This document shows positions 20,308 to 29,982 of a stretch of DNA of 64,000 bases, in pieces. Source of the DNA: Prochlorococcus sp. AG-409-F19 (GTDB lineage Bacteria > Cyanobacteriota > Cyanobacteriia > PCC-6307 > Cyanobiaceae); the NCBI GenBank assembly GCA_003215795.1, contig QCJV01000003.1:1-64000 (forward strand), given 5' to 3'. The position numbers and the translations under genes are program-made. Below the pieces are notes generated by a model that was given only the letters and a program-made list of their open reading frames with translations, was not told the origin of the DNA and ran no database searches. How positions within the stretch are numbered: the stretch's first letter is position 1; each line of letters begins with the position of its first letter.

Positions 20308-21450
20308 ATGCATTTCAAAGATAAAAAATCTTCAAGTTTAAGCTCAGCTGAACTAGAAAGATATTCAAGGAACATGTTATTGCCTGAAATAGGAAGGGAT
20401 GGTCAAGAAAAACTTAAATCAAGCTCAGTTCTTTGTATAGGCTGCGGAGGTCTTGCCTCTCCTTTACTTATGTATCTTGCAGCCGCAGGGATAGGCAATA
20501 TTGGCATTGTGGACTCAGACTTAGTTGAAACATCTAATCTTCAAAGACAAGTTATCCATGGAACTGAGTGGATTAAAAGACCAAAAGTAGAATCTGCCAA
20601 GTCAAGAATATTAGCAATAAACCCTCATGTAAACGTAAAAACATTTAATATGATGCTAACTCATGAAAATGCCTTAGGAATCATCAGACCATTTGACCTA
20701 ATTTGTGACTGTACAGATAATTTTCAGAGCAAGTTTCTCATTAATGATGCAACTGTAATACTAAATAAACCAAATATTTATGCTGCAGTGTCAAAATTTG
20801 AAGGCCATTCGACAATTTTTAATCTCCATAAAGATAGTCCAAATCTTAGAGATCTAATACCTGAGCCCCCACCTGAAAATCTCTTGCCCACATGCTCTGA
20901 TGCTGGTGTAATGGGAATCTTACCAGGATTAATCGGTCTAATTCAGGCTACAGAAGTAATCAAGATCATTACTAAAATAGGCCAAACATTAGATGGCAGG
21001 CTATTGGTCTTTGATGGTCTTAAGATGAGATTTAAAGAGTTAAGGCTAGAAAAAAACATAGATCAAGATCCCATAACGGAATTAATTAATTACAAAAAGA
21101 CTAATGTGAATGAGAATTTTGAGTCTTCATCAATAGAGAGTATTTCTGTTAAAGATCTCAAAAATTTACTTAATAAAGAATGTCAAAAATATTTACTAGT
21201 AGATGTAAGAACACAATTAGAGTCAGATATAGAATCTATTGAAAATTCAATATTAATTCCACTGAAAAATATTGAAAATGGTCAAGATATTGAGAAAATT
21301 AGAAAAATGTCATCCAATAAAAAGCTCTACATTCACTGCAAATCAGGTTCTAGATCTACAAAAGCCATAAAAATATTAAATAGGCATGGTATTGATGCAA
21401 TTAATGTTAAAGGAGGAATTGATGAATGGAAAAAAGAAGGCTTCAAGTAA
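20308..21450 (+). CDS. moeB: MoeB/ThiF-type adenylyltransferase fused to rhodanese
   Basis: An E1-like enzyme that adenylates the C-terminus of a sulfur-carrier protein, coupled to a sulfurtransferase domain. The 380-residue product has the nucleotide-binding CIGCGGLASPLLMYLAAAGI (about residues 46-65), SDLVETSNLQRQVIHG, the TDNFQSKFLIND segment and PTCSDAGVMGILPGLIG. A rhodanese domain follows (about 285-380) with active-site loop HCKSGSRSTKA. The zinc-binding CPxC-type motif expected near residue 250 is absent (KNIDQDPITEL). Partner could be MoaD-, ThiS- or tRNA-thiolation-like; MoeB is a family call. Confidence 0.82.
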   Translation: MHFKDKKSSSLSSAELERYSRNMLLPEIGRDGQEKLKSSSVLCIGCGGLASPLLMYLAAAGIGNIGIVDSDLVETSNLQRQVIHGTEWIKRPKVESAKSRILAINPHVNVKTFNMMLTHENALGIIRPFDLICDCTDNFQSKFLINDATVILNKPNIYAAVSKFEGHSTIFNLHKDSPNLRDLIPEPPPENLLPTCSDAGVMGILPGLIGLIQATEVIKIITKIGQTLDGRLLVFDGLKMRFKELRLEKNIDQDPITELINYKKTNVNENFESSSIESISVKDLKNLLNKECQKYLLVDVRTQLESDIESIENSILIPLKNIENGQDIEKIRKMSSNKKLYIHCKSGSRSTKAIKILNRHGIDAINVKGGIDEWKKEGFK

Positions 21451-21457
21451 TCAACAA

Positions 21458-22666
21458 TTAATAGTCAACCCCACGCTTCAATTCAATACCTTTTTCAGCA
21501 TAATGTTTATGACAAACCATTTCTGAATGCACACTGGCAAGATCAAAATACGATGGATAATTTTTACATCTACCAGTAATTATTACTTCTGTCTCCGAAG
21601 GTTTTCTCAACAAAGTTTCAACAATCGGTTCTACAGGAAGTAATTCCAAATCAACAGTTGGGTTTAACTCATCAAGAATCACTGTCTTATATAGCCCACT
21701 CGCAATTGCAGCTCGAGCAATTTCCCAAGCACGCTCTGCTTCAACATAATCAATGGGTTCTTGCTGGCCACGCCAGACAATTGCATCTCGTCCTGAACGA
21801 AGATGGTCTACCAAGTGAGGATAACTTTCACGAAGTGCTGCAATCGCAGCATCTTCTGTATATCCATTCCCTCCTTTTAGCCATTGAAGGATTAAGACAC
21901 GGTGGCTTTTGTCTTGACTGATGCCTTTACCTATAGCCTGCAAGGCTTTGCCTAAAGCACTTGTAGACTTCCCTTTTCCTTCACCAGTATAAATTTCGAT
22001 CCCACCAGAAGATCCCATTGAGACAGTGTCAGAATTTCTTTTATCAGGTAGACGATGAGCTCTCATCTCAGAATGTAATTCTGCAACATTTATCAATTCA
22101 CGCGGAGCAGCCCGACCAGTAACTATCACTTCCATCCCTTCAGGGCGCGCAACAATTGCCTTGACGACTTCATCTAGAGGAAGAAGGCCCAAATCTAATA
22201 CTGGATTTAATTCATCAAGGACTACCACTGAATAGAGAGCACTAGCAATAGCGCCTTTTGCAATGTCCCATCCTCGCTTCGCTTCGCTTATATCAAATTT
22301 ATTTGATTCATCTGCAGTAAAAAAATCGGCCCTCCCAGTCCTGACTTGATCAATTAAATGAGGAAACCCTTGTTGCAAAGCTTCAATCGCAGCATCCTCG
22401 TCATATGAACGACCAGGTCCTTTAAGGAACCTAAGTAATAAAACTCTCGTACGACGTTTTTCACAAATTCCCAAACCTATAGTTCTTAAAACAACGCCAA
22501 GTGCAGCCTGACTCTTTCCCTTCCCTTCTCCGTCGTATACATGTAATTGCCCATAGATTCGTTCTTTACTATCAGAAGCAGTAACTATTCCAATAGATTT
22601 TCTATTCCCAGGCGTGGAACTTCTATCGTTTCTTGCTGAAGCCTTTAAATTTTGATTTAACTCCAT
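21458..22666 (-). CDS. cobO: Corrinoid adenosyltransferase CobO/BtuR, tandem two-domain form
   Basis: The family adenosylates cobalt of corrinoids on the way to coenzyme B12. The 402-residue product consists of two homologous halves. Half one (about 38-200) has P-loop YDGEGKGKSQAALG, half two (about 222-392) has YTGEGKGKSTSALG. Both repeat the LDELNPVLDLGLLP / LDELNPTVDLELLP and VIVTGR / VIITGR motifs. A single-domain BtuR is about 190-200 residues, so this is a duplication and fusion. Both P-loops look intact. Converges with moeB (7 bp gap) and is divergent from larE. Confidence 0.85.
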   Translation of the reverse strand: MELNQNLKASARNDRSSTPGNRKSIGIVTASDSKERIYGQLHVYDGEGKGKSQAALGVVLRTIGLGICEKRRTRVLLLRFLKGPGRSYDEDAAIEALQQGFPHLIDQVRTGRADFFTADESNKFDISEAKRGWDIAKGAIASALYSVVVLDELNPVLDLGLLPLDEVVKAIVARPEGMEVIVTGRAAPRELINVAELHSEMRAHRLPDKRNSDTVSMGSSGGIEIYTGEGKGKSTSALGKALQAIGKGISQDKSHRVLILQWLKGGNGYTEDAAIAALRESYPHLVDHLRSGRDAIVWRGQQEPIDYVEAERAWEIARAAIASGLYKTVILDELNPTVDLELLPVEPIVETLLRKPSETEVIITGRCKNYPSYFDLASVHSEMVCHKHYAEKGIELKRGVDY

Positions 22667-22738
22667 TAAAAAATAGTTCCTAGGAAGAACTTACATAGTT
22701 CAATCAATTAAGACAGCCTTTAGGGCAAGGCCTAAAAC

Positions 22739-23587
22739 ATGATGCTAAAGCTACAAGAGCAACTTGCAACATCAGACCGCAAGCAACTTGATCATATAAG
22801 AGATTTTATTAAAAGCCTGAAAAGAGTTTGTATTGCATATTCAGGAGGAGTGGATAGCTCTCTTGTGGCCGCAATAGCAGAAGAGCAATTAGGAACTTGT
22901 GCTATTGCAATTACAGGTGTCTCACCTTCACTAGCGCCACATCTGCTTGAAGAAGCTCGTTTACAAGCAAATTGGATTGGCATAGAACATAGAGAATGTC
23001 ATACCAATGAACTTCAAGATCCTCATTATTCAGAAAATCCAAAAGATAGATGCTTTGCTTGTAAAAGAGAACTTCACAAGCATCTAATACTGATTGCAAA
23101 AAACTTATCAGAAGCAATAGTTCTTGATGGAGTTAATGCTGATGATTTAAATGACTATCGGCCAGGTATAGAAGCAGCCCAGATGGCAGGCGTTCGATCT
23201 CCATTAGCAGAACTAAAAGTCAACAAAGATACAATTCGTGCCATTTCTAAGGCGCTAGGCTTCCCATGGTGGGACAAACCTGCTCAACCTTGTCTTGCCT
23301 CAAGATTCCCTTATGGAGAGCCCATCAGTTCCAAACGACTCAAGCAAGTAGCTAAAGCAGAAAAATGGTTAATAGATCGTGGGTTCTCAAGAGTAAGGGT
23401 TAGATTACAAGGAGTTGCAGGAAGGATTGAATTACCAGCTCATCAAATCAATGACTTAATGATGAGCTCCACACGCAAGGAACTTGTAGATTTTTTCTTA
23501 TCAATTGGATTTTCCTCAATTAGTGTTGACCTCGAAGGCTTGGTAAGTGGGAAGCTAAACAGAGAGAAGAATGTAATGAGAAATTAA
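22739..23587 (+). CDS. larE: LarE-like ATP-dependent sulfur transferase
   Basis: PP-loop ATP pyrophosphatase family. LarE donates sulfur from its own cysteine to a pyridinium dicarboxylate during synthesis of the nickel-pincer cofactor of lactate racemase. The 282-residue product has the PP-loop CIAYSGGVDSSLVAAIAE (about residues 31-48), the NPKDRCFACKRELHKHL segment, and QPCLASRFPYGE, whose Cys corresponds to the sacrificial cysteine. No larB, larC or larA homolog is in this window, so the substrate here may be different. Confidence 0.8.
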   Translation: MMLKLQEQLATSDRKQLDHIRDFIKSLKRVCIAYSGGVDSSLVAAIAEEQLGTCAIAITGVSPSLAPHLLEEARLQANWIGIEHRECHTNELQDPHYSENPKDRCFACKRELHKHLILIAKNLSEAIVLDGVNADDLNDYRPGIEAAQMAGVRSPLAELKVNKDTIRAISKALGFPWWDKPAQPCLASRFPYGEPISSKRLKQVAKAEKWLIDRGFSRVRVRLQGVAGRIELPAHQINDLMMSSTRKELVDFFLSIGFSSISVDLEGLVSGKLNREKNVMRN

Positions 23588-23597
23588 TGCAAAAGAA

Positions 23598-24065
23598 TCA
23601 CGGCTCTCTTGATAAAGCTTTTATTGAAACCGGCGTCTCCCGTTTAAAACTCTTTAAAGAGTAAGTTTTTGCAGCAAATTCCCTGAACAAGACTTGACAT
23701 GCTTTTTCCGGCATAGTTTGTTGTCCGCAGGTAAAAACATCTATTGCTGCATATCTACTCTCTGGCCAAGTATGTATTGAAATATGAGATTCAGCCAACA
23801 AAGCTAAACCAGTTACTCCTTGAGGTTCAAACCTATGAGTAACCATCTTAAGAAGCGTTGCACCTGCAATTTTGGATGCTGAAGAGAGGCTTGTCCTAAT
23901 AAATACCTCATCATTCAATTTAGACTGATCACATTGATATAGTTCAAGAATGCAATGCTTTCCAATCATTTCATCAAGACTTTCATATTGTGAATCCTGC
24001 ACATTCTCTAAATAACACTTTTCCCATCCAGGATTTGGGTGCAAACAAGAAAGAGTTTCTTCCAT
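23598..24065 (-). CDS. speD: S-adenosylmethionine decarboxylase proenzyme
   Basis: Makes decarboxylated SAM, the aminopropyl donor for spermidine. The self-cleavage site, where a serine becomes the pyruvoyl cofactor, lies in [19 protein letters not shown] (about residues 87-105); [14 protein letters not shown] follows. The core [14 protein letters not shown] starts at residue 33, so an internal ATG at 23969 would give a shorter canonical prokaryotic form; I keep the longer frame because the group tends to have N-terminal extensions, but the start is uncertain. Converges with larE (10 bp). Confidence 0.9.
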   Translation of the reverse strand: MEETLSCLHPNPGWEKCYLENVQDSQYESLDEMIGKHCILELYQCDQSKLNDEVFIRTSLSSASKIAGATLLKMVTHRFEPQGVTGLALLAESHISIHTWPESRYAAIDVFTCGQQTMPEKACQVLFREFAAKTYSLKSFKRETPVSIKALSREP

Positions 24066-24114
24066 CTCAAGCTAATAAACGATGATTAGCTTAACCGACT
24101 TCAAGAGTTCAATC

Positions 24115-25191
24115 TTACTGTCGTTCTAATTCAAGGATTTGGGAGTTTCTTCGCCAATCTCCTTCAAATGCATCCAAATGCGTTGCACTAATTAAACATT
24201 GATACTCATCACCAACTGCTTCAAGAAGTAAGAATTGTCGAATTGGATCAAGCTCTGCGAATACATCATCAAGAAGTAACAAAGGAGGTTCCCTAAATGT
24301 CGCTCCAACTAATTCTAACTCAGCTAATTTTAAAGACAGAACAAGAGTTCTTTGTTGGCCAGCAGATCCAAATTTCCTTGCTGGAGAACCATTCAGTAGA
24401 AAAGAGACTTCATCTCGATGAGGTCCAACTTTGCAAGACCCTAATCGTTCTTCATCATGGCGTTGACCAGCTAGCTGTTCTTCAATCTCTAATCGCCATG
24501 AGAGTTCCGTTTCATCACTATTCAAAGTACTCCCAGGTAAATAGTTGAGCTCTAAGTCTTCGTTCCCTTTACTGAGCTGTTTCTGCCATTTTGCGGCAAG
24601 AGGCTGTAAATACTTTAACGCTCTATTTCGTCGGCGATGAATGCGGGTACTTACTAATGCCATTTGAACATCAAAAGCATCTAAAAGAACATCCTGATTT
24701 GTATGGACAGTGTCTTTATAGTTACGCCAAAGCTGATTTCTCTGGCGTAACAACCTATTAAATCGAGTGATTAAATCTCCATAGACTGGCTCTAGTTGCT
24801 GAACAACTCGATCCAACCAACTCCGACGCAATAATGGTTCACCCCTAACAAGATTTAAATCAAGTGCACTAAAAGTCACACATCTAACAGAACCAAGTAA
24901 ATCCAACTGACGTGACAAGTTCTTACCATTCTTCATTGCTTTTCTCCCTCCTACCTTTCTAAATTCTAATGAGAGGTTTTCATCATTAATAGTCTTGGCT
25001 TGCACAATTGCACTATCATTATTCCAATGAATCAGGTCTTGATCACTACTCGAACGATGAGACCTAAGACTTCCCAGCAATTCGACAGACTCTAAAAGGT
25101 TTGATTTTCCAACACCATTTGGGCCTATTACTAAAAGGCGTTTTTCCATGAATTGCAGTTTTAGCCGTCTAAAACTGCGGAAAAAATGCAA
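24115..25191 (-). CDS. recF: DNA repair protein RecF
   Basis: RecF is an SMC-like ATPase that loads RecA at gaps via RecOR. The 358-residue product has Walker A in [19 protein letters not shown] (about residues 22-40), the signature-type [16 protein letters not shown] and Walker [13 protein letters not shown] near residue 312. There is no ATG; the TTG at 25191 is preceded by AGGA 8 bases upstream, so I accept it. It starts straight into the first beta strand ([13 protein letters not shown]), slightly shorter at the N-terminus than most RecF. Confidence 0.92.
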   Translation of the reverse strand: MHFFRSFRRLKLQFMEKRLLVIGPNGVGKSNLLESVELLGSLRSHRSSSDQDLIHWNNDSAIVQAKTINDENLSLEFRKVGGRKAMKNGKNLSRQLDLLGSVRCVTFSALDLNLVRGEPLLRRSWLDRVVQQLEPVYGDLITRFNRLLRQRNQLWRNYKDTVHTNQDVLLDAFDVQMALVSTRIHRRRNRALKYLQPLAAKWQKQLSKGNEDLELNYLPGSTLNSDETELSWRLEIEEQLAGQRHDEERLGSCKVGPHRDEVSFLLNGSPARKFGSAGQQRTLVLSLKLAELELVGATFREPPLLLLDDVFAELDPIRQFLLLEAVGDEYQCLISATHLDAFEGDWRRNSQILELERQ

Positions 25192-25291
25192 TTCTATTTC
25201 CTGAAGGCTGATCTTAGTTATGGCACCTTTAGCTAAAGTAGCTCTATTGAGACATTATTAGGTCTCATATTGCGGCTTTCGGCCGATTTGT

Positions 25292-25365
25292 GGGCATGTA
25301 GCTCAGTTGGATAGAGCATCAGATTCCGGTTCTGAGAGTCGGGGGTTCGAGTCCCTCCATGCTCG
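25292..25365 (+). tRNA. tRNA-Arg (CCG)
   Basis: A 74-nt cloverleaf: acceptor GGGCATG pairs (one G-T) with CATGCTC at 25358-25364, discriminator G. D-arm AGCTCAGTTGGATAGAGC and T-arm GGGGGTTCGAGTCCCTC are standard. The anticodon stem TCAGA/TCTGA encloses TTCCGGT, anticodon CCG at 25326-25328. It is the only plus-strand gene between recF and the GNAT gene. Confidence 0.97.
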
Positions 25366-25381
25366 TTAAGAGAAATAATAT

Positions 25382-25834
25382 TTATCTAATTCGAAAGGCC
25401 ATCGTTCTTATCCCATCTGGATCAATAATAAAGCCCTCATTTTCTATCACCTGCAAAGCAATGGGCGGTGCCGCAACAGAGACACTGCACCCAGGAAGTT
25501 TAGTTTTAATAATTGCAAGGGAATGATGGATTAATACACCTAAAAGCTTCTCTTGATAATCTCCTGGAGAAGCAGCAAGGTCCCATAGATTTGCATTTAA
25601 CCCCTGATCAGTAGTAATACGAACGAAACCATTGAGTTTCTTTGTACTCTCTTCCAAAATAGACAAATTGCAAAAACTGTTTTTCAATGCAATCACTAAC
25701 TTCTTAGAAGGATAGGTCTCAGAATTACATCTTGAGAGCAATCTATTTAATTCTTCTGGCGAAGGGACTTGATTAATTTCCAGAAAGAAACCAGAAGGAA
25801 GCTTCGAAAATTTAGAATTCTTAAACGGGAACAA
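25382..25834 (-). CDS. GNAT-family N-acetyltransferase-like protein
   Basis: A 150-residue protein whose middle and end fit the GNAT fold: LNGFVRITTDQGLNANLWDLAASPGDYQ is the strand-turn-strand preceding the acetyl-CoA loop, and KLLGVLIHHSLAIIK would carry the pyrophosphate-binding turn. The loop lacks the canonical Q/RxxGxG/A. The substrate is unknown. It ends the minus-strand group trpE-gshA-ppc and lies 3 bp after ppc, so is probably cotranscribed. Confidence 0.7.
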   Translation of the reverse strand: MFPFKNSKFSKLPSGFFLEINQVPSPEELNRLLSRCNSETYPSKKLVIALKNSFCNLSILEESTKKLNGFVRITTDQGLNANLWDLAASPGDYQEKLLGVLIHHSLAIIKTKLPGCSVSVAAPPIALQVIENEGFIIDPDGIRTMAFRIR

Positions 25835-25837
25835 ATC

Positions 25838-28800
25838 TCAACCTGTATTACGCATACCTGCGGCAATTCCATTAATTGTCAATAAGGCCCCTCTCAATAA
25901 CTCACTTCTACTATAAGTTCGTCCAGTATCTCCTTCATTGCGCAAAGTTTCACTCATAGGCGGCTGACGGTTTTGATCTCGCAGTCGGCGAAGCAAAGCT
26001 ACTTGAATAAAACCTAAGGGAATAATCGTTCGATTACGCAAATCAACAGATAGCTGTAAAGCAGGGTCTGCAGTTAAAAGTTTTGATTTACCTGTTATTT
26101 CTAAGATTAATTTCCTAGTTAATTGGTACTCACAAGCAATAATCTCAAAAATGCAATTAAAGGCTTCTCTCTTTTCAATACTTCCAAGACTAGTCATATA
26201 ATGATGAGCCACCTCGAGGTCAACTTTTGAAAGAGTCATTTCCACTTTAGAAATCAACATACGGAAGAAAGGCCAACGCTGATTAAGCATTCTCAACAAA
26301 TCCAGTTGACTCGAGTCTGAGCTCAGTTCTTCTTGTAAAGCTGTACCCACACCAAACCAACTAGGTAAAAGGAATCGACTCTGTGTCCAACCAAAGACCC
26401 AAGGTATAGCTCTTAAACTAGAAAGATCTTTTGCACCTGTCTTTCTACGAGCAGGGCGACTGGATATTTGTAGCTTACTTATTTCTTCAATAGGAGTGAC
26501 TTCTTGAAAAAAAGCTACCAAATCAGGGTTATCATGAACCAAAGCTCGGTAATGTTGCCGAGAGCTTGCCGCCAGTCGAGTCATCAGCGCATTCCAAGTA
26601 GGGGTAGCATCTAATTGATTAGTAACCAAACTATTCTGTAGAACGGCAGTTGTAACAGTTTCAAGATTATAAAGAGCAAGCTCAGGGAGACTATATTTAG
26701 ATGCAAGAACTTCTCCTTGTTCAGTGATTTTAATCCGACCTTTTAATGTTCCACTAGGTTGAGCCAATATTGCTTGATATGCAGGGCCTCCGCCTCTCCC
26801 CACAGATCCACCACGTCCATGGAATAAACGCAAAGCAATTCCATGGCTACTAGCAAGATTTTGAAGTGCAATTTGTGCTTGATGGATTTCCCAATTACTT
26901 GATAAAAAACCAGAATCTTTATTGCTATCAGAATAACCAAGCATTAACTCTTGTAATGGCTGTTGACTTTCACCCACTCTTGGCAACAACTTTCGATACA
27001 TTGTTGATTTAAATAACTCCTCCATAACTGAAGGAGCACGTTGAAGATCTTCAACTGTCTCAAAAAGTGGGATTACCAGCAAATCTGAGTACTCCGAAGA
27101 TAAATCAACTAAACCAGCTTCTTTAGAGAGAAGAAGAACTTCGAGCAAGTCCGAAACGGAATGACTCATGGAGATTACATATGAACGACAAATACGACTA
27201 CCAAACTCTTTCTGTAAGCGGTGAAGCATCCTAAACACAGAGAAAGTTTCTTCAGTACTTTCTGACCAACTGACAGCAGGTGGAATTAACGGTCTTAATG
27301 TTTTCAATTCATCTATCAACCATTGAACCTTTTCCTCTTCTGCCATATCCAAATAATTCTTATTTAGATTTAAATATTTTGTTAATTCATCTATAGCATC
27401 ACTATGTCGTGTACTTTCTTGCCGTATGTCAAGACTGGCAAGGGAAAAGCCAAAAATATGTACCTGTGTCAAAAGAGTATCAAGATGCTCACAACTCAAA
27501 TTTGTTACAACCAAGCTACTGCGAATTAGCTCTAAATCACTTCTAAATTCATCTATGGAGCAATAATGTAACCCCTCTAAAGAATTGCCAGACGTTCTTG
27601 AATTATTAGGTTGCTCAAGTAACGTCTGCCAACCCACTTCAGAAAGCTCTTGATTACGGTTTTTCGTAAGCTTCAAGCGTTCCAAGACATAGCTTAATTT
27701 CAAGCGATATGGTTCTAATCTATGCCTTGCAGCCCTTTCTTCATATACATCTGGAAAACGAACTCTATCCATTTCTAAAGATTCAAGAAGTTGAGCACTT
27801 ACCTGACTCCATTGCATAGAAATACTTAATTGATCCCTCAATTCTTGAACAGAGTTGATATAAAGTTCAAGCATCAATTTTCTTTGATAACAAGCTGTTC
27901 GCCATGTAATTTCTGGGGTTACTGAAGGGTTACCATCTCTATCCGAGCCAACCCAAGAACCAAAGGAACAGAAAGCCTCTTGTGGTACCTCTACATCTGG
28001 ATAGCTATATGAAAGGGCTGAGCAAATTCGACGACGCAATTGAGGCATCGCATGAAACAGAACTCGTTGGAAGTAATGGAGAGCATAATCAACTTCATCT
28101 AAAACAGTAGGTTTAAACTGATGCAATTCATCCGTCCTCCACCACAACCTGATTTCTTCTTCTAATTGCAGTCTTAAATTGTCTCTTTCAGATAATGGAA
28201 TAACTACATCAGACTGCAACTGTTGAAGAAGACTTGCGACTCTAGTTTGTTTATGACGCACTGTATGCCTAACTATCTCCGTAGGGTGAGCTGTAAAGAC
28301 TAATCGAACATCCATTTCCCTCAACAACTCTTCCAACTGTCCTGGAGGTACATTGAGTCGACGTAAACGATCAAAAAGCTCACTAAAAGTTGCCGGTGCT
28401 GATTGACTAGCAAGTGGTGGAGCAAATGGATCAATAGAGTTTGTAGAGTCTTGTATTTTCCCCTGACCAATACTTGATAAATAACTATCTTCTTCAATTC
28501 GCTGTTCAAGAATATTCACTAACTGGAAATATAAAGAGAATGCTCTTGCTGCAGAAATCGCTTCTGCTAAATCCATTTCTCCTATCAACAAGACAATTTC
28601 ATTGATTTGATCACTATGTTTTTCTTGAGTTGCATTCGAATTACTTAATTTCTTTAATCTCAGAAGACGCTCTGCCTGTTCATCTGGACATTCGCTACGA
28701 ACAACCGTTTTCCACAAGTCTTCAACCAATTCCAAACGATCCTGCAACAACTGTGCAGAAACATGCTCAGATAAAAAAGAGCTAAAGTCACTGGTCACAC

Positions 28801-28849
28801 TGTCTGAACCAGATAGTTTGTTCATAGAAAGGTTTTCAGACTCAGTCAT
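25838..28849 (-). CDS. ppc: Phosphoenolpyruvate carboxylase
   Basis: Carboxylates phosphoenolpyruvate to oxaloacetate, feeding the incomplete TCA pathway and aspartate family synthesis. The product has 1003 residues, usual for cyanobacteria. Active-site motifs: FTAHPTEI with the essential His, [11 protein letters not shown], the loop [14 protein letters not shown], and the conserved C-terminus ending MRNTG. I use the ATG at 28849: AAGGA lies 5 bases before it and it forms an ATGA overlap with the gshA stop, whereas the ATG at 28855 directly adjoins the same AAGGA. Confidence 0.97.
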   Translation of the reverse strand: MTESENLSMNKLSGSDSVTSDFSSFLSEHVSAQLLQDRLELVEDLWKTVVRSECPDEQAERLLRLKKLSNSNATQEKHSDQINEIVLLIGEMDLAEAISAARAFSLYFQLVNILEQRIEEDSYLSSIGQGKIQDSTNSIDPFAPPLASQSAPATFSELFDRLRRLNVPPGQLEELLREMDVRLVFTAHPTEIVRHTVRHKQTRVASLLQQLQSDVVIPLSERDNLRLQLEEEIRLWWRTDELHQFKPTVLDEVDYALHYFQRVLFHAMPQLRRRICSALSYSYPDVEVPQEAFCSFGSWVGSDRDGNPSVTPEITWRTACYQRKLMLELYINSVQELRDQLSISMQWSQVSAQLLESLEMDRVRFPDVYEERAARHRLEPYRLKLSYVLERLKLTKNRNQELSEVGWQTLLEQPNNSRTSGNSLEGLHYCSIDEFRSDLELIRSSLVVTNLSCEHLDTLLTQVHIFGFSLASLDIRQESTRHSDAIDELTKYLNLNKNYLDMAEEEKVQWLIDELKTLRPLIPPAVSWSESTEETFSVFRMLHRLQKEFGSRICRSYVISMSHSVSDLLEVLLLSKEAGLVDLSSEYSDLLVIPLFETVEDLQRAPSVMEELFKSTMYRKLLPRVGESQQPLQELMLGYSDSNKDSGFLSSNWEIHQAQIALQNLASSHGIALRLFHGRGGSVGRGGGPAYQAILAQPSGTLKGRIKITEQGEVLASKYSLPELALYNLETVTTAVLQNSLVTNQLDATPTWNALMTRLAASSRQHYRALVHDNPDLVAFFQEVTPIEEISKLQISSRPARRKTGAKDLSSLRAIPWVFGWTQSRFLLPSWFGVGTALQEELSSDSSQLDLLRMLNQRWPFFRMLISKVEMTLSKVDLEVAHHYMTSLGSIEKREAFNCIFEIIACEYQLTRKLILEITGKSKLLTADPALQLSVDLRNRTIIPLGFIQVALLRRLRDQNRQPPMSETLRNEGDTGRTYSRSELLRGALLTINGIAAGMRNTG

Positions 28850-29979
28850 AAGCATCCTTCTTTGTTGAGAGCAACTTCTTCTTCAATTTGCATTGCTTTA
28901 ATTGAATCACTAAGCAACATTGGGACCGAAGTTCCAGCATGAAAGGCTTTCAACCATTTCATTGACTGGTTACCGTTATCCAATACTTCTTGAATAGCTG
29001 CAAGGACTTCGAGAATGTCTAACTCAATAGCCAAAGGCCTGACATCCTCTAAAAGTTCAGAAATCCAATCTCTACAAGAAATCACTCGCCCATCCCAATG
29101 ATGCAATAATGCATCCAAACTGTTCTTAGCTACTGCTACTTCATTCATATCACATAATTCAGCAAGCTCTATATGACTTAATTTACTCATATTAACTGGA
29201 TCTAGTTTTGTGGGATTTTTCCTAAGACTCATAACTCTTAATTCAAGCAAAGCAGTAATCGCTAACAGCAAATCGCAATCTGTAACCAAATCACAAATCC
29301 TCAACTCTAATCGATTTAATTGATAAGGCCTTTTCTTTCCGTTAGGACGAACAGCAGTCCACAAATGACGTTCGTTGCACATATGTCCTTCTCTTAACTG
29401 CGTTTCTATCCAATTAACATAATGAGAATGGTTTTTAAATAAAGGGACTTTTTTAGGTGTTTTAGGAAACTGGATCCATCGTTGAGAGTGAAAGCCCGTA
29501 GGAGCTCCATCTAAAAATGGAGAGCTTGCACTCAATGCTAAAAAAAGAGCAGCCTCACATCTAACTAAACTAAGCGAAGAAAAGATAAGTGATAAATCCT
29601 CAAGACCTAAATTTATATGAATGCTCGCTGTTACTACTTTTGTTCCATAATTTAATTCAATGAATTCATGATATGGATTTGATAAATCTGATCGTTGAAA
29701 TTCCCCACTATCTCCCAAGCTCAAGGTACTTCCTGGCAAAATGGTTAAATTCCGCTGATACAACCAATCCCTTAATCGCTTTCGAGGTTCCAAGAGTAGT
29801 TCTTTTAATTTTTGATATTGCTTTTCAGGCTGGGTAATATATTCGAGGTTGCGCTGGTCTGGTTCCTTTACAAAATCGGAAAACTCATTAGCAACAGATG
29901 CAGATACACCTACATGCTGTCCTGTCTCAAGACCTGTAAAAAGTTCTACTTCAAATCCTTTAAGTAAAAATTCTTTCAT
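28846..29979 (-). CDS. gshA: Glutamate-cysteine ligase, cyanobacterial type
   Basis: First enzyme of glutathione synthesis. The 377-residue product belongs to the plant/cyanobacteria-type ligases: starts [20 protein letters not shown], has [14 protein letters not shown] and [18 protein letters not shown] with the following [11 protein letters not shown] segment. It overlaps ppc by an ATGA and follows trpE by 3 bp, so all three genes are likely one transcript. Confidence 0.92.
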   Translation of the reverse strand: MKEFLLKGFEVELFTGLETGQHVGVSASVANEFSDFVKEPDQRNLEYITQPEKQYQKLKELLLEPRKRLRDWLYQRNLTILPGSTLSLGDSGEFQRSDLSNPYHEFIELNYGTKVVTASIHINLGLEDLSLIFSSLSLVRCEAALFLALSASSPFLDGAPTGFHSQRWIQFPKTPKKVPLFKNHSHYVNWIETQLREGHMCNERHLWTAVRPNGKKRPYQLNRLELRICDLVTDCDLLLAITALLELRVMSLRKNPTKLDPVNMSKLSHIELAELCDMNEVAVAKNSLDALLHHWDGRVISCRDWISELLEDVRPLAIELDILEVLAAIQEVLDNGNQSMKWLKAFHAGTSVPMLLSDSIKAMQIEEEVALNKEGCL

Positions 29980-29982
29980 GAA

